Assembly (NCBI GenBank): GCA_001509345.1
Contig: LGGM01000007.1
Coordinates: 1-44,111, forward strand
Length of the DNA stretch: 44,111 bases
Origin: Clostridiales bacterium 38_11
GTDB lineage: Bacteria > Bacillota > Clostridia > Tissierellales > Dethiosulfatibacteraceae
Direction: 5' to 3'
The notes beneath the pieces were generated by a model. That model saw only the letters and a program-made list of their open reading frames with translations. It searched no databases and was not told the DNA's origin. Shown piece after piece: positions 15,284 to 24,165 of this stretch. The position numbers were made by a program, and so were the translations under genes. Every line of letters starts with the position of its first letter. Positions within the stretch are counted from its first letter, which is position 1.

Positions 15284-16450
15284 TTATTTTTCAGCGTTTT
15301 TAAACTCTTCGTTTATTTTAACTAAAAGCTCTTTATTCTGAATCACATCCACTGCAGTAGCGACTAGCGCCTGAATAGTAATCATCATGTTCTCATAAGC
15401 ATATGGCTTAACTGTACTTTCAGCGAATTCAACCGTATGAGCGCCCACGTTGATATCCCCAACTATATCAAAATAGGGATGTATGGCCGGGCAAACATGG
15501 CTGACATTGCCGGCATCTATGGATCCGAATGATTGTCTTGGTTCGAGAATATTTTTGACTCCCAATTCTGTCAGGTGTTTGGAGAAGGCGTCTGACATGG
15601 TCTGGTTGGTCACCATGTTGTCATACGGGTATTCATAATTGGATATGGTCAGCTCTGCACCTGCGGCGAGTGCAGCACCCTCTGCACATCGTTTGACTTT
15701 TTCTACCAATTCATTCAAATATCCCTTAGTCTGTGCTCTAACATAGAATTGGGCCATGCAATAATCAGGAATGATATTGGCAGCCTTGCCACCATCTTTG
15801 ATGACACCATGTATTCTGGCCTCAGGCAAGGTCTGTTGTCTTAATGCATTGATATTGTTGAATGTGTTGATCACTGCATCCAATGCATTGATACCTTTCT
15901 CTGGGGAAGATGCGGCATGTGACGGCTTTCCCTTATATTCAAATTGGATGGCGACAAGGGCTAGTGATTTTCCGCTTTTATTATAAGACATGTTGGGGTG
16001 TGCAACCAAAGCCACATCCACATCATCAAAAGCGCCTTTTTCAACAAACAATACCTTTGCGCCGCTTGTTTCTTCTGCAGGCGTCCCGAAAACGACAACC
16101 CTTCCACCAATGTCATCCACTAGATGCTTTAATATGATTCCAGAACCCGTACTAGTTGTCCCTAAAATATTGTGTCCACATCCATGTCCAATTCCAGGAA
16201 GAGCATCATATTCTGACATGAAGGCTATTGTTGGTCCTTTCTTTTCAGACTGGTACTCCGCTCTAAATGCAGTATCAACACCAAGATATTTCTTTGTGAT
16301 ACTAAAACCATATTTTTCGAGTATCTCTTCATGAAGTCTACAGGAGTTATACTCCTCATAGCCTAACTCAGGATTCTTATATATTTCATCGCTAAGTTCT
16401 ATAAATTCCTTTTCCAGCTGGCCAGCCAATTCTTTAATTCTCTCTTTCAT
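15284..16450 (-). CDS. M20 family amidohydrolase (M20D, AbgB/HipO-like)
   Basis: A 388-residue zinc/manganese-dependent amidohydrolase of the M20D branch, which cleaves N-acyl amino acids, aminobenzoyl-glutamate or similar amides. Metal-site features include MSEYDALPGIGHGCGHN (~78-94, the D and H/C-G-H motif) and PAEETSGAK (~119-127, with the general-base Glu); the dimerisation domain follows HAASSPEKGINALDA. The ATG at 16450 follows AAGGAG and lies 14 bases after the end of a D-aminoacylase pseudogene, so both were one unit. The substrate is not determined. Confidence 0.9.
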   Translation of the reverse strand: MKERIKELAGQLEKEFIELSDEIYKNPELGYEEYNSCRLHEEILEKYGFSITKKYLGVDTAFRAEYQSEKKGPTIAFMSEYDALPGIGHGCGHNILGTTSTGSGIILKHLVDDIGGRVVVFGTPAEETSGAKVLFVEKGAFDDVDVALVAHPNMSYNKSGKSLALVAIQFEYKGKPSHAASSPEKGINALDAVINTFNNINALRQQTLPEARIHGVIKDGGKAANIIPDYCMAQFYVRAQTKGYLNELVEKVKRCAEGAALAAGAELTISNYEYPYDNMVTNQTMSDAFSKHLTELGVKNILEPRQSFGSIDAGNVSHVCPAIHPYFDIVGDINVGAHTVEFAESTVKPYAYENMMITIQALVATAVDVIQNKELLVKINEEFKNAEK

Positions 16451-16464
16451 AAAATTCTCCTTTT

Positions 16465-17383
16465 TTAATTATATCTTACAAATTTTCCCAATCTTCCATG
16501 CTTTACCTGGTTGTTCTCAACGGCAATCTCACCATTGATAATCATATGACTGATTCCTTCTGGCGAGAGTGTCGGTTGTTCAAAGGTTGCTTTATCTTTG
16601 ATGGTTTGAGGATCAAAAATTACAGCATCTGCATCCATCGCTACCTACGAAAACAAATGGTGCCTGAAAGGGTTCTTCTGTCAGCAATACATCGCTGTAG
16701 GTTCTGTCCCACTTCTCAAAACACCCGTCATCAAAAACGGCAGGTCTAATGAATGTACCAAATGCGTCGTAGGGATAGCAATCGGCAAATATGTCGGCTC
16801 CTTCCATTCTTGCTTTTATGATAGTTCTCAAGCTCTCATCCATGTATCCATAGGCACTGCAGCTGCCAATATGTGATATCTGCATCGGAAGCTTTGACAT
16901 TTTCGAAAACTCAATCAGCTCGGTAATCGCCTCTACACTTTTTCCCACATCTGACTTGAAATGGGCAGATAGCAGATATTTATCCGAATCAAGGATGCCC
17001 GCCAGATCAACTATCTCTTCTGTCTTTATGCCAGGCGAGTACTCTATTCCGTATGAAATGCCTACAGCACTTCTTAAAAAGTTATGACCTAGATACATCA
17101 TATAATTGACTGGTGATCCATGCAACTGAATATATCCAATGAAGTCCTCGACACTTTGCCGGTTAGCGCCACAATTACCGTCAACACAGGTGGTGACGCC
17201 CATCTTCAACTCACAATCAGCTATAAAGTATGGGTCTTTTTCGGTCATATTCATTGATATCCACTTCTTTGGAAATACTTCCAATCTGGGATATTTTGCC
17301 TTCCTCCAGCAATATATCCTTATATATCATCAACATTTTTTATAATCCGGTACTAGTCCATTGATTATTTTAATTGATTTCAC
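16465..17383 (-). pseudogene. D-aminoacylase / N-acyl-D-amino-acid deacylase family, frameshifted and internally deleted
   Basis: Four collinear pieces of one amidohydrolase are visible in different frames. A GTG at 17383 after AGGAGGG starts MKSIKIINGLVPDYKK and soon stops. A second frame gives YKDILLEEGKISQIGSISKEVDINEYD (~17325-17240). A third gives DPYFIADCELKMGVTTCVDGNCG...QISHIGSCSAYG...DCYPYDAFGTFIRP...VFVGSDG (to ~16635). A fourth gives ADAVIFDPQTIKDKATFEQP...SHMIINGEIAVENN to the stop at 16465. Missing are the N-terminal metal-binding HxH segment and the ~120-150 residues between SDG and DADAVIFDP (the GQGHPR..TFPR region). Total length is 919 bases against roughly 1,600 for the family. 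It cannot encode an active enzyme. Confidence 0.88.
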
Positions 17384-17403
17384 TTAACCCTCCTGAAAGA
17401 ATA

Positions 17404-17428
17404 AACCAGGCAGCTAAGCTGCCTGGTT
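17404..17428 (-). terminator. Terminator after the ArgE/DapE-like gene
   Basis: AACCAGGCAGC, loop TAA and GCTGCCTGGTT form an 11-bp perfect stem; on the minus strand it is followed by TATTCTTT. It lies six bases past the stop of the upstream gene and ahead of the D-aminoacylase remnant. Confidence 0.75.
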
Positions 17429-17433
17429 ATGGT

Positions 17434-18618
17434 TTAGCCACAGAACTCCATAGCAATTTCACTATAGATTTTTACATAGTTATACAAATCAATCACAGGA
17501 ATCCTCTCGTCCTTTTTATGGGAATAGCTGATATTTCCCGGACCAGTTATAACTGTTGGTATTTTCCCGTAGTAGGATAGTGTTGCTGCATCCGTCCAGC
17601 CTCTTTTTCTAGTTATTTCGGGTTTATAATTCAGATGTCCCTGCAATATCTTTTCTACTGTTTTAACGATTTTGGTATCAGGATCGGTATAATGGTAGAT
17701 GTGGTCAAACTGCTTCATCTGTCCGGAATCCATCCTAATCAATTCTGCCTGAAATTGACTGTCATATGATTTGATATGGTCAAATACATCCTGGTACTCC
17801 TTCAGTACCGATTCAACTGTTTCTCCCACTATATATCTTCTGTCAATTTTAAGGGAACATCTATCTGCCACCGTTGACGGTTGTGTGCCACCCTCGATTC
17901 GTCCAAAATTCATGACCGAGGGTCCCATATACTCATTATATCTTATCTCAAGCTTGGGGATGATGTCACTCTCAACAACCTTGATAAAATCTGCAGCCTT
18001 GGATATGGCATTGATTCCTTCATTTGGTACGCCACCATGGGCTGTCTTACCTGTGAACAATACTTCCAGCCACTCCAATCCTCTGTGTCCGATGGCATAC
18101 TCATAGTTTGAAGGTTCACCGACAATGGCACCATCTGCCTTTATGCCTGATAGGACAAGATCCTCGGTTCCTTCGCTTTCCTCTTCTTCTCCAATAACCG
18201 CTGCGACTATAATATCTCCCGATAATTTGACGCCGGATCTCTTTAAAGCCAGGGTGGACATAATCATGCATGCCACAGCCCCCTTCATATCATTTGTTCC
18301 CCTACCCCATATGAAACCATCTCTGATCTCAGCTTTATAGGGATCGACTATCATCTCATAGGGTGGAACAGTATCCGTATGTCCGTTCAATATCAGAGTG
18401 GATCCTGTACCAGTCCCACTTAAGTAAATGTATACGTTGTTTCTTTCACCATCAACTGATTTTAGCTCAGCTTCAAGTCCGTTTTCCTTGCAGAACCTGT
18501 AGATAAAGTCAGAAACTTTCTTTTCCCTTCCCGGCACATCCTTATGGCTGGGTATTCGGACAAGATTCTGCGTCAACTTGACCACTTCATCCTGAGTGTA
18601 AAATTTTGTGATGTCCAA
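17434..18618 (-). CDS. M20 family peptidase/deacylase (ArgE/DapE type)
   Basis: A ~394-residue M20 metallopeptidase of the ArgE/DapE/ACY1 group, two-metal amidases acting on N-acyl amino acids or small peptides. The metal motifs are NGHTDTVPP (~77-85), GRGTNDMKGAVA (~106-117) and GEEEESEGTED (~146-156), with HGGVPNEGINAI in the dimerisation domain. The likely start is the second of two adjacent TTG codons (18618), eight bases after AAGGGAG; a GTG at 18627 sits within that ribosome site. It follows the YfcC-type carrier gene by 13 bases and ends at a terminator, so carrier plus hydrolase form one operon under the IclR regulator. Confidence 0.88.
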   Translation of the reverse strand: MDITKFYTQDEVVKLTQNLVRIPSHKDVPGREKKVSDFIYRFCKENGLEAELKSVDGERNNVYIYLSGTGTGSTLILNGHTDTVPPYEMIVDPYKAEIRDGFIWGRGTNDMKGAVACMIMSTLALKRSGVKLSGDIIVAAVIGEEEESEGTEDLVLSGIKADGAIVGEPSNYEYAIGHRGLEWLEVLFTGKTAHGGVPNEGINAISKAADFIKVVESDIIPKLEIRYNEYMGPSVMNFGRIEGGTQPSTVADRCSLKIDRRYIVGETVESVLKEYQDVFDHIKSYDSQFQAELIRMDSGQMKQFDHIYHYTDPDTKIVKTVEKILQGHLNYKPEITRKRGWTDAATLSYYGKIPTVITGPGNISYSHKKDERIPVIDLYNYVKIYSEIAMEFCG

Positions 18619-18631
18619 CAAGATCACTCCC

Positions 18632-20044
18632 TTAAAACGGTCCGTAGTTTATAGCGTTTGCGATTACTAAGAAAACGCCACCAATTGCAATCCATATTAG
18701 CATCATAGGCCACAGGAATTTAACCCATTTCTCATAAGGAATTTTAGCAACTGACAGTACGCCCATCAATGCTGCTGAAGTCGGTATGATCGAGTTGGTA
18801 ATGCCATCTCCAAATTGGAATGCTGTAACAGCAACCTGTCTATTGATTCCGATAACATCCGATAATGGTGCCATAATTGGCATGGTTGTCGCTGCCTGAC
18901 CACTTCCGGATGGTATGAAGAAGTTGAGTATAACTTGCACAATATACATACCCAGTACAGCAATTGAGCTGTGAAATCCAGATATGGCAATCGCTAGACC
19001 ATTGATGATGGAGTCTATAATAAAACCATCAGTCATTACAACCAGAATACCTCGTGCAATACCAACTACCAACGCTCCGAAAACAAGACTCTTGGCTCCA
19101 ATGACAAACTCTTGAGCTATCTTACTTGGTCCAAGACCTCCAACAAAGCCACTGATTACGCCCATAGCTAGGAAGGTTGTTGCAATTTCTGTTATATACC
19201 AATCCAGTTGGAATACACCATAAACGATGGATGCCAATCCCAGAACAAATACAACCAATACACCAATATGCCTAGAGGTTAATTCAGGTAGAGTAGATAA
19301 GTCTATTATCTCATGTTTTTCTTCTTCTTCTAATTCACTGACAACACTTAATTCTGGGTTGTTTTTTACTTTTGTTGCATATCTGATTAAGAAAATATTG
19401 ACTGCTATTAGCATAACCACCCAGATAACCAATCTGAACGCAATTCCTGAAAACATTGGCAACTCGGATATTCCCTGAGCAACACCTACAGTAAACGGAT
19501 TCATAAAGCCTGATGTAAATCCTGCGGCTGCTCCTAAAGTAACCATTGCGGTCCCAACAATCGCATCATACCCCAATGCTCTGGCAAGTGCGATGCCAAT
19601 TGGAACGAATACAATTGCCTCCTCAGCCATACCAATTGTTCCACCAAAGATTGAGAAAACGATAGTGAAAATCGGAATCATCAGTTTGTCTCTGCCTTCT
19701 AACTTAACAGCAATTCTGCTGATGCCGGCATTAATAGCGCCTGTACCAGTCAAAATTTGGAACGATCCTCCTACAATAAATATGAAGAAAACAATAGATG
19801 ATGCCGCTGACATTCCATCTGGAACAGACTGAAATAACCCAAAAGGCGTTGTTGGATTCTGCTCCACAGCATGGAATGATGCGGGATCTACAACCGTTCT
19901 ACCGGTATTGGGATCTTTTACTCTATCAAATTCACCCGCTGGTATGATATAAGTCAAGATTGCCATAATAATAATTACTGTGAATAAGATTACATAGGTA
20001 TGTGGAACTCTTGATTTTTTCTTGATAATTGTTGGTTCTGACAT
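18632..20044 (-). CDS. YfcC family (C4-dicarboxylate/basic amino acid anaerobic carrier-like) permease
   Basis: A 470-residue inner-membrane carrier of the YfcC/DcuC-related family. It begins with a short cytosolic tail and a helix (HTYVILFTVIIIMAILTYIIPAGEFDRV), has about 12 hydrophobic segments, and carries family signatures such as FGGTIGMAEEAIVFVPIGIALARALGYDA (~131-160) and the C-terminal FIPSGSGQAATTMPIMAPL...FQFGDGITNSIIPTSAALMGVL. A charged loop (LEEEEKHEI) splits the halves. Members are annotated as arginine/ornithine-type or dicarboxylate carriers, with few tested. Its neighbours (two M20 deacylases, a former D-aminoacylase) suggest uptake of peptides or acylated amino acids. Confidence 0.88.
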   Translation of the reverse strand: MSEPTIIKKKSRVPHTYVILFTVIIIMAILTYIIPAGEFDRVKDPNTGRTVVDPASFHAVEQNPTTPFGLFQSVPDGMSAASSIVFFIFIVGGSFQILTGTGAINAGISRIAVKLEGRDKLMIPIFTIVFSIFGGTIGMAEEAIVFVPIGIALARALGYDAIVGTAMVTLGAAAGFTSGFMNPFTVGVAQGISELPMFSGIAFRLVIWVVMLIAVNIFLIRYATKVKNNPELSVVSELEEEEKHEIIDLSTLPELTSRHIGVLVVFVLGLASIVYGVFQLDWYITEIATTFLAMGVISGFVGGLGPSKIAQEFVIGAKSLVFGALVVGIARGILVVMTDGFIIDSIINGLAIAISGFHSSIAVLGMYIVQVILNFFIPSGSGQAATTMPIMAPLSDVIGINRQVAVTAFQFGDGITNSIIPTSAALMGVLSVAKIPYEKWVKFLWPMMLIWIAIGGVFLVIANAINYGPF

Positions 20045-20102
20045 AAAATCCTCCTATTTTTTTATTATTCTATCCAAAAAGATGCTTTTATTAACCCTCC
20101 CT

Positions 20103-20858
20103 TCATACAATATATTTACTGATTTCTCTCGCACCTTTTTTTAACGTACTAATGTATAACATAATGCTCTTCTCAGTTATCATGCTTTTAGCGGCTGCCA
20201 ATGCAATACAACCATGTATGTTGCCATCGGTATTAAAGATAGGTACACCAATTCCTAAGGCTCCAAGCAGATTTTCCTCGTCACTGATTGTATAGCCTTG
20301 TTCTCTGATTTTCTTGTATTCCATCAGAAGTTCTTCAGGGTTGGTTATTGAGTTTGGAGTGGTTCCTTCAAGCCTTGATGATCGTACAATTTCCTCTAGC
20401 TTTTCTTTAGGCTTATAGAATGCCATAATTGTTTTACCATAAGCACCACGGTTAATTGGAAAATAAGATCCATACTGATAAGTTATTCTAACGGACATAG
20501 CTATCTCTGACTCATAGAGGTTAATAATCTTATCATTCTCAATGACTGTATAGCCTATGTTTTGTTTTGTTTCAACAGCAATATTGTCAACAATTGTTCT
20601 TATTTCAAGGAAATTGTTATTTCTATATAAATATTTGGACCCAATGTGATACATTGAGGGTCCAATTGTATATTTTTTATCTAGATTGTTCTGCACAACA
20701 AGCATTTCCTGCTCAAGCTCATTCAAAATCCTGTGAACAGTAGTTCTGTTAATATTCAATATATGACTCAACTCTTGAGCGCTAAAAGAGTACGGTTCTT
20801 TGGCAAATGCCTTCAATATCTCGATTGTTTTACCGATGGCCGTAAGCTTATTATCCAT
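20103..20858 (-). CDS. IclR family transcriptional regulator
   Basis: A 251-residue regulator. The N-terminal winged helix-turn-helix is SAQELSHILNINRTTVHRILNELEQEMLV (~27-55) and the C-terminal effector domain includes RGAYGKTIMAF and LLGALGIGVPIFNTDGNIHGCIALAA. Two ATG codons are adjacent; the second (20858) has the better spacing to AAGGAG. It lies directly upstream of, and in the same direction as, the YfcC carrier, so it probably controls that operon. A near-palindrome upstream (20870-20884) may be its operator. Confidence 0.92.
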   Translation of the reverse strand: MDNKLTAIGKTIEILKAFAKEPYSFSAQELSHILNINRTTVHRILNELEQEMLVVQNNLDKKYTIGPSMYHIGSKYLYRNNNFLEIRTIVDNIAVETKQNIGYTVIENDKIINLYESEIAMSVRITYQYGSYFPINRGAYGKTIMAFYKPKEKLEEIVRSSRLEGTTPNSITNPEELLMEYKKIREQGYTISDEENLLGALGIGVPIFNTDGNIHGCIALAAAKSMITEKSIMLYISTLKKGAREISKYIV

Positions 20859-20869
20859 CATTTCTCCTT

Positions 20870-20903
20870 GTTCATCATATGAACATATGTGCGTATTATG
20901 AAC
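20870..20903. promoter_or_regulatory. Palindromic operator candidate upstream of the IclR gene
   Basis: GTTCATCATATGAAC is a perfect 6-bp inverted repeat with a 3-base centre overlapping the ribosome-site region of the IclR gene; a further ATGAAC half-site lies at 20898-20903. Size and position suit autoregulation by an IclR dimer, but this is inference. Confidence 0.45.
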
Positions 20904-21018
20904 TTTTAAGTTATTGTAACATGTCGTCGATATGAAGTCAATGTCTGGCAGGACAAACCCTTTTTTTATCTAGCGTTATTCAATACGATTAATAAATATT
21001 TGGTTTATAGTGTTTGCC

Positions 21019-21771
21019 TTATAACTCGTATATAGTTTCGTGCCATTCCGGATGCAAAAATTCAGTGTCGTTGTCAATCATGGCTTGTTCAAATGATATT
21101 TTTTCTTGACTCTCGTCAATGGTTTTTAGATACTTGATACGATAATCAATCTGCTTAAGCAGCTCAGTTTCATCTTGGTCGGTTTCTCCATGACTTGTCA
21201 ATATGTAATAGTTTGCGTAATGTTTAAGGTTTTCCAAAGAGTTCAATTGTCGCTTGATTTTAGACTTGCCCACCAAAGGTATGACCGATACACCTGCATT
21301 TGAAAACATGAGTTCATCACCAACATGCAGGTACTTGTTGTTGATCATTGTCAGCATGCTGCATTGGGCATGTCCGGGTGATCTGATCATTCTAATCCTA
21401 AAACTTCCGAAATCAAACTCGTAATCATCATGGATTCTAATAGTTGGTTTATAAAATGACTGCTTGCCCTTATCGATATAGATGTCCAGGGCTTCCTGAT
21501 ATGAATCACTGCCAAGAATCTCCACCTTATCCAGAGCATTAAGTCCATTGATATGGTCCAGGTGGAAATGTGTGAATATGACCTTGGTAATTATGATGTC
21601 TTTCTGAGCAAGATATTTCTTCACCTCAATAGCGTGCCCTCTAAATCCGGTATCTATCATCAGTGCCTGCTTTCCATCAACCAATACATATAAATTGTAT
21701 CCAAATTTTGTTTTTTTTCTTGGTCCGAAAATGAATCTATAGAAATTTTTTTCCATTTCCTTTACTACCAT
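21019..21771 (-). CDS. Metallo-beta-lactamase-fold hydrolase
   Basis: A 250-residue MBL-fold protein with a complete metal site: HFHLDH at about residues 72-77, a later His in RSPGHAQCS (~135), the Asp in HVGDELMF (~155) and a final SHGE (~202). This is a glyoxalase II/PqsE-like general hydrolase; no C-terminal flavodoxin domain or lipase features are present. The ATG at 21771 follows GGAGG. It lies downstream of the AOR-MoaD-ADH group but separated by ~200 bases with a hairpin, so it may be an independent unit. The substrate is unknown. Confidence 0.85.
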   Translation of the reverse strand: MVVKEMEKNFYRFIFGPRKKTKFGYNLYVLVDGKQALMIDTGFRGHAIEVKKYLAQKDIIITKVIFTHFHLDHINGLNALDKVEILGSDSYQEALDIYIDKGKQSFYKPTIRIHDDYEFDFGSFRIRMIRSPGHAQCSMLTMINNKYLHVGDELMFSNAGVSVIPLVGKSKIKRQLNSLENLKHYANYYILTSHGETDQDETELLKQIDYRIKYLKTIDESQEKISFEQAMIDNDTEFLHPEWHETIYEL

Positions 21772-21969
21772 ACTTGTTTCCTCCAAGTTTAAAAAGTCAG
21801 ATTAAAAGATTAACAGTTCAACAATAATCTTATCATCATTAAGCATAAATCAAACACTAACATATGAAGGGCATAATAAAATCACTTAGATTCAACAGAT
21901 AATGACAAGTCAGATATGCCAAAAAGGTATTAAAAGCTTATAATCATAGACATATCTTTTTACCTGAAT

Positions 21970-23919
21970 TTAGCTATTAATATCAGGAATACCATTTTCA
22001 TCCCAGCCCATGTATTTGAAGTGCTTTTTCATCATCTCTCCAATGGGTATGGACTTGCCTGCCAGAGGTCCTTCCTTCAAAGGCGGATTGCCGGCCAGCC
22101 TATTGTTTAGAGCATTGTCCATCGGATTGACTCCCTCACGTATATTGAATGCCTGTCTTAGGGATTGTATTCTTCTACCTGTCTTCATGTATTGGTCCGG
22201 TGTCATATGCCATCCGGTTGTCGCATTCAGATAGTCAAACAACCGCCAGTGATTGAATCCGGATGCCATGGCAAAAAAACACCCTCCTGAACCGTCCAAA
22301 ACCTGTTTGATGCATGCATTGGCTGCTGATTTTAGACCAATTTCATCGCTTGCCAAATAATCATCAGCTTTGTTACTTCCTTTGGTGACTTTTGGTGCCC
22401 AAGATACATAATCCCATAAATGCATTATGTTATAATACATGCCACCGCCTATAGTATGTCTTCCGGGTGTCGGATCCGCAGCATAATGAATTCCTAGAAT
22501 AGGATCCATTCTGGCATCATGCATACCCGGCTCCTGTCCACCCACGTGCATGGCATAAGCTTGTGATTCAACTCCTATTGCTTCGGTGGCTTTTTTTACG
22601 CCATCCGCAAAGATAGCGCCAACCCCTTCCCTTGCAATCATTTGTCTGAGTAGCACTATGATTGACTCTACATTTCCCCAATGCAGTTCCAATCCACCGG
22701 TATATGCTTTGTCGATTAACCCATTTTCATAGCATTCAATTGCAAAAGCAATGGTGTTCCCAGCCGATATGCTATCCATTCCTCCCCTGTTCAGCATATC
22801 ATTGATGACAAACAGACTTTCCAGATTATTGTTCAAAAGAAGAGGCCCGAAAGCATTGACGGTCTCGTACTCCGGTTTATGTGTTTCATCCCCTTTGATA
22901 GCATCTATATTTTTCACATCACAGATTCCACCGCATCCGATAACACAGGAATAGCAACTGTATTTTTTTATTTCCCTATTGATTATTTTATCGGGATTAA
23001 TTGATCTGTAATAGCGCCACGAATAATCCCTGATTGAGCCACCCCAATTTTTGACAGGATTGTCTCCGTTGGGGATTCCCATAGTATTGTTTGCGATTGT
23101 TCCCCATTTTTTCATGGCTGATGCTGTCATCATACCATCCATAGGTCCATATGTCTTTTGTGTACCTGTCAAGTGTCCCATTATTGGCAGCATGCTGCCT
23201 TTAACCATTCCTGGCAGTTTTGCATTTTTAATTTTTTCAATATATTCTTTCGAAATAGCTCTGATTGACTTAGGATCATTGCTTTCTATTTTTTTTGTCC
23301 CTTTTAAAACTATTCCTTTAAGATGCTTAGAACCCATGACGGCACCAACCCCTGATCTGGCTGCATATCTTCCGAAATCGTTGGATATGCCAGAAATCAG
23401 AGACAGCTTTTCACCAGCAGGACCAATGACAGCCGCTGCTGTGTTGCCCTTATTTTTATTCTCCTCCAGCAAAAGTCTTTCGGAATCAATAGCATCCATT
23501 CCCCACAGATGTGATGCATCACAAAATGTTACAGTACTGTCTTGAATATACAGATAAACTGGTTTTAAAGACTTTCCACCTATTATGATTCCATCATAAC
23601 CACATTTTTTTATCTGTATCGATAGGTTTCCACCACAATTGGCATCACCCCACCCGCCTGTCAAAGGGGATTTGGTGACAACAGACCATCTTCCTGTCAT
23701 CACACTTCCAGTACCGGTCATCAATCCACTCATAAACCCTAACAGATTATCCGGACCCATAGGATTCGTTCCTTGCGGTATGTTATTATAGAGATAATAT
23801 ACTCCAAGACCTGTACCCGATAAATAGGACTGATAGACATCATCACTGATGCTTTCTTCCCTAAAACTTCTTTCACTTAGATTAACGATCAGTAGTTTTC
23901 CCATATAACCTTTAGCCAT
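21970..23919 (-). CDS. Aldehyde ferredoxin oxidoreductase family protein (second copy, distinct subfamily)
   Basis: A 649-residue tungsten/molybdopterin AOR-family enzyme. The N-terminal domain begins MAKGYMGKLLIVNLSERSF; the pterin-binding glycines appear in LSGTGLGVYYLY and RSGVGAVMGSKHLKG. The [4Fe-4S] ligands are Cys322, Cys325 and Cys329 (CYSCVIGC) plus a later Cys in GSGGCFFAMA. It differs markedly from the AOR at 1544-3394, being longer with other spacings, so the two are not recent duplicates. It follows a MoaD-like gene by 12 bases and an iron alcohol dehydrogenase, hinting at aldehyde/alcohol metabolism. The electron acceptor is presumably ferredoxin. Confidence 0.92.
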   Translation of the reverse strand: MAKGYMGKLLIVNLSERSFREESISDDVYQSYLSGTGLGVYYLYNNIPQGTNPMGPDNLLGFMSGLMTGTGSVMTGRWSVVTKSPLTGGWGDANCGGNLSIQIKKCGYDGIIIGGKSLKPVYLYIQDSTVTFCDASHLWGMDAIDSERLLLEENKNKGNTAAAVIGPAGEKLSLISGISNDFGRYAARSGVGAVMGSKHLKGIVLKGTKKIESNDPKSIRAISKEYIEKIKNAKLPGMVKGSMLPIMGHLTGTQKTYGPMDGMMTASAMKKWGTIANNTMGIPNGDNPVKNWGGSIRDYSWRYYRSINPDKIINREIKKYSCYSCVIGCGGICDVKNIDAIKGDETHKPEYETVNAFGPLLLNNNLESLFVINDMLNRGGMDSISAGNTIAFAIECYENGLIDKAYTGGLELHWGNVESIIVLLRQMIAREGVGAIFADGVKKATEAIGVESQAYAMHVGGQEPGMHDARMDPILGIHYAADPTPGRHTIGGGMYYNIMHLWDYVSWAPKVTKGSNKADDYLASDEIGLKSAANACIKQVLDGSGGCFFAMASGFNHWRLFDYLNATTGWHMTPDQYMKTGRRIQSLRQAFNIREGVNPMDNALNNRLAGNPPLKEGPLAGKSIPIGEMMKKHFKYMGWDENGIPDINS

Positions 23920-23931
23920 TTTCTCTCTCCT

Positions 23932-24165
23932 TTATCCCCCTGACAAAAATGAAATGAAGCTGACAATGTCACCTTTTTTTAAAGGTGTGTCCAATTTCGT
24001 TTTTTTGTAATTCACAACGCAGTAGACCAGCGGGCTCAAAACAACTGGTATACCTAATCTATCATAGATTTGTCTTACTGTACCTCCTTCATCGATCTCA
24101 ATATAATTGTCCATATCCAAAACATCAGCTTTAATGAAGGTTGGAGGGTATACTTTGATTTTCAT
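23932..24165 (-). CDS. MoaD/ThiS-like sulfur carrier protein paired with the second AOR
   Basis: A 77-residue ubiquitin-fold protein starting MKIKVYPPTFIKADV and ending FISFLSGG, with the C-terminal Gly-Gly needed for thiocarboxylate formation. The start chosen is the ATG at 24165, seven bases after AAGAGGT; an ATG two codons upstream lies too close to that site. It overlaps the end of the alcohol dehydrogenase gene by 35 bases, suggesting translational coupling, and precedes the AOR by 12 bases. Cofactor assembly for that AOR is the likely job. Confidence 0.82.
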   Translation of the reverse strand: MKIKVYPPTFIKADVLDMDNYIEIDEGGTVRQIYDRLGIPVVLSPLVYCVVNYKKTKLDTPLKKGDIVSFISFLSGG

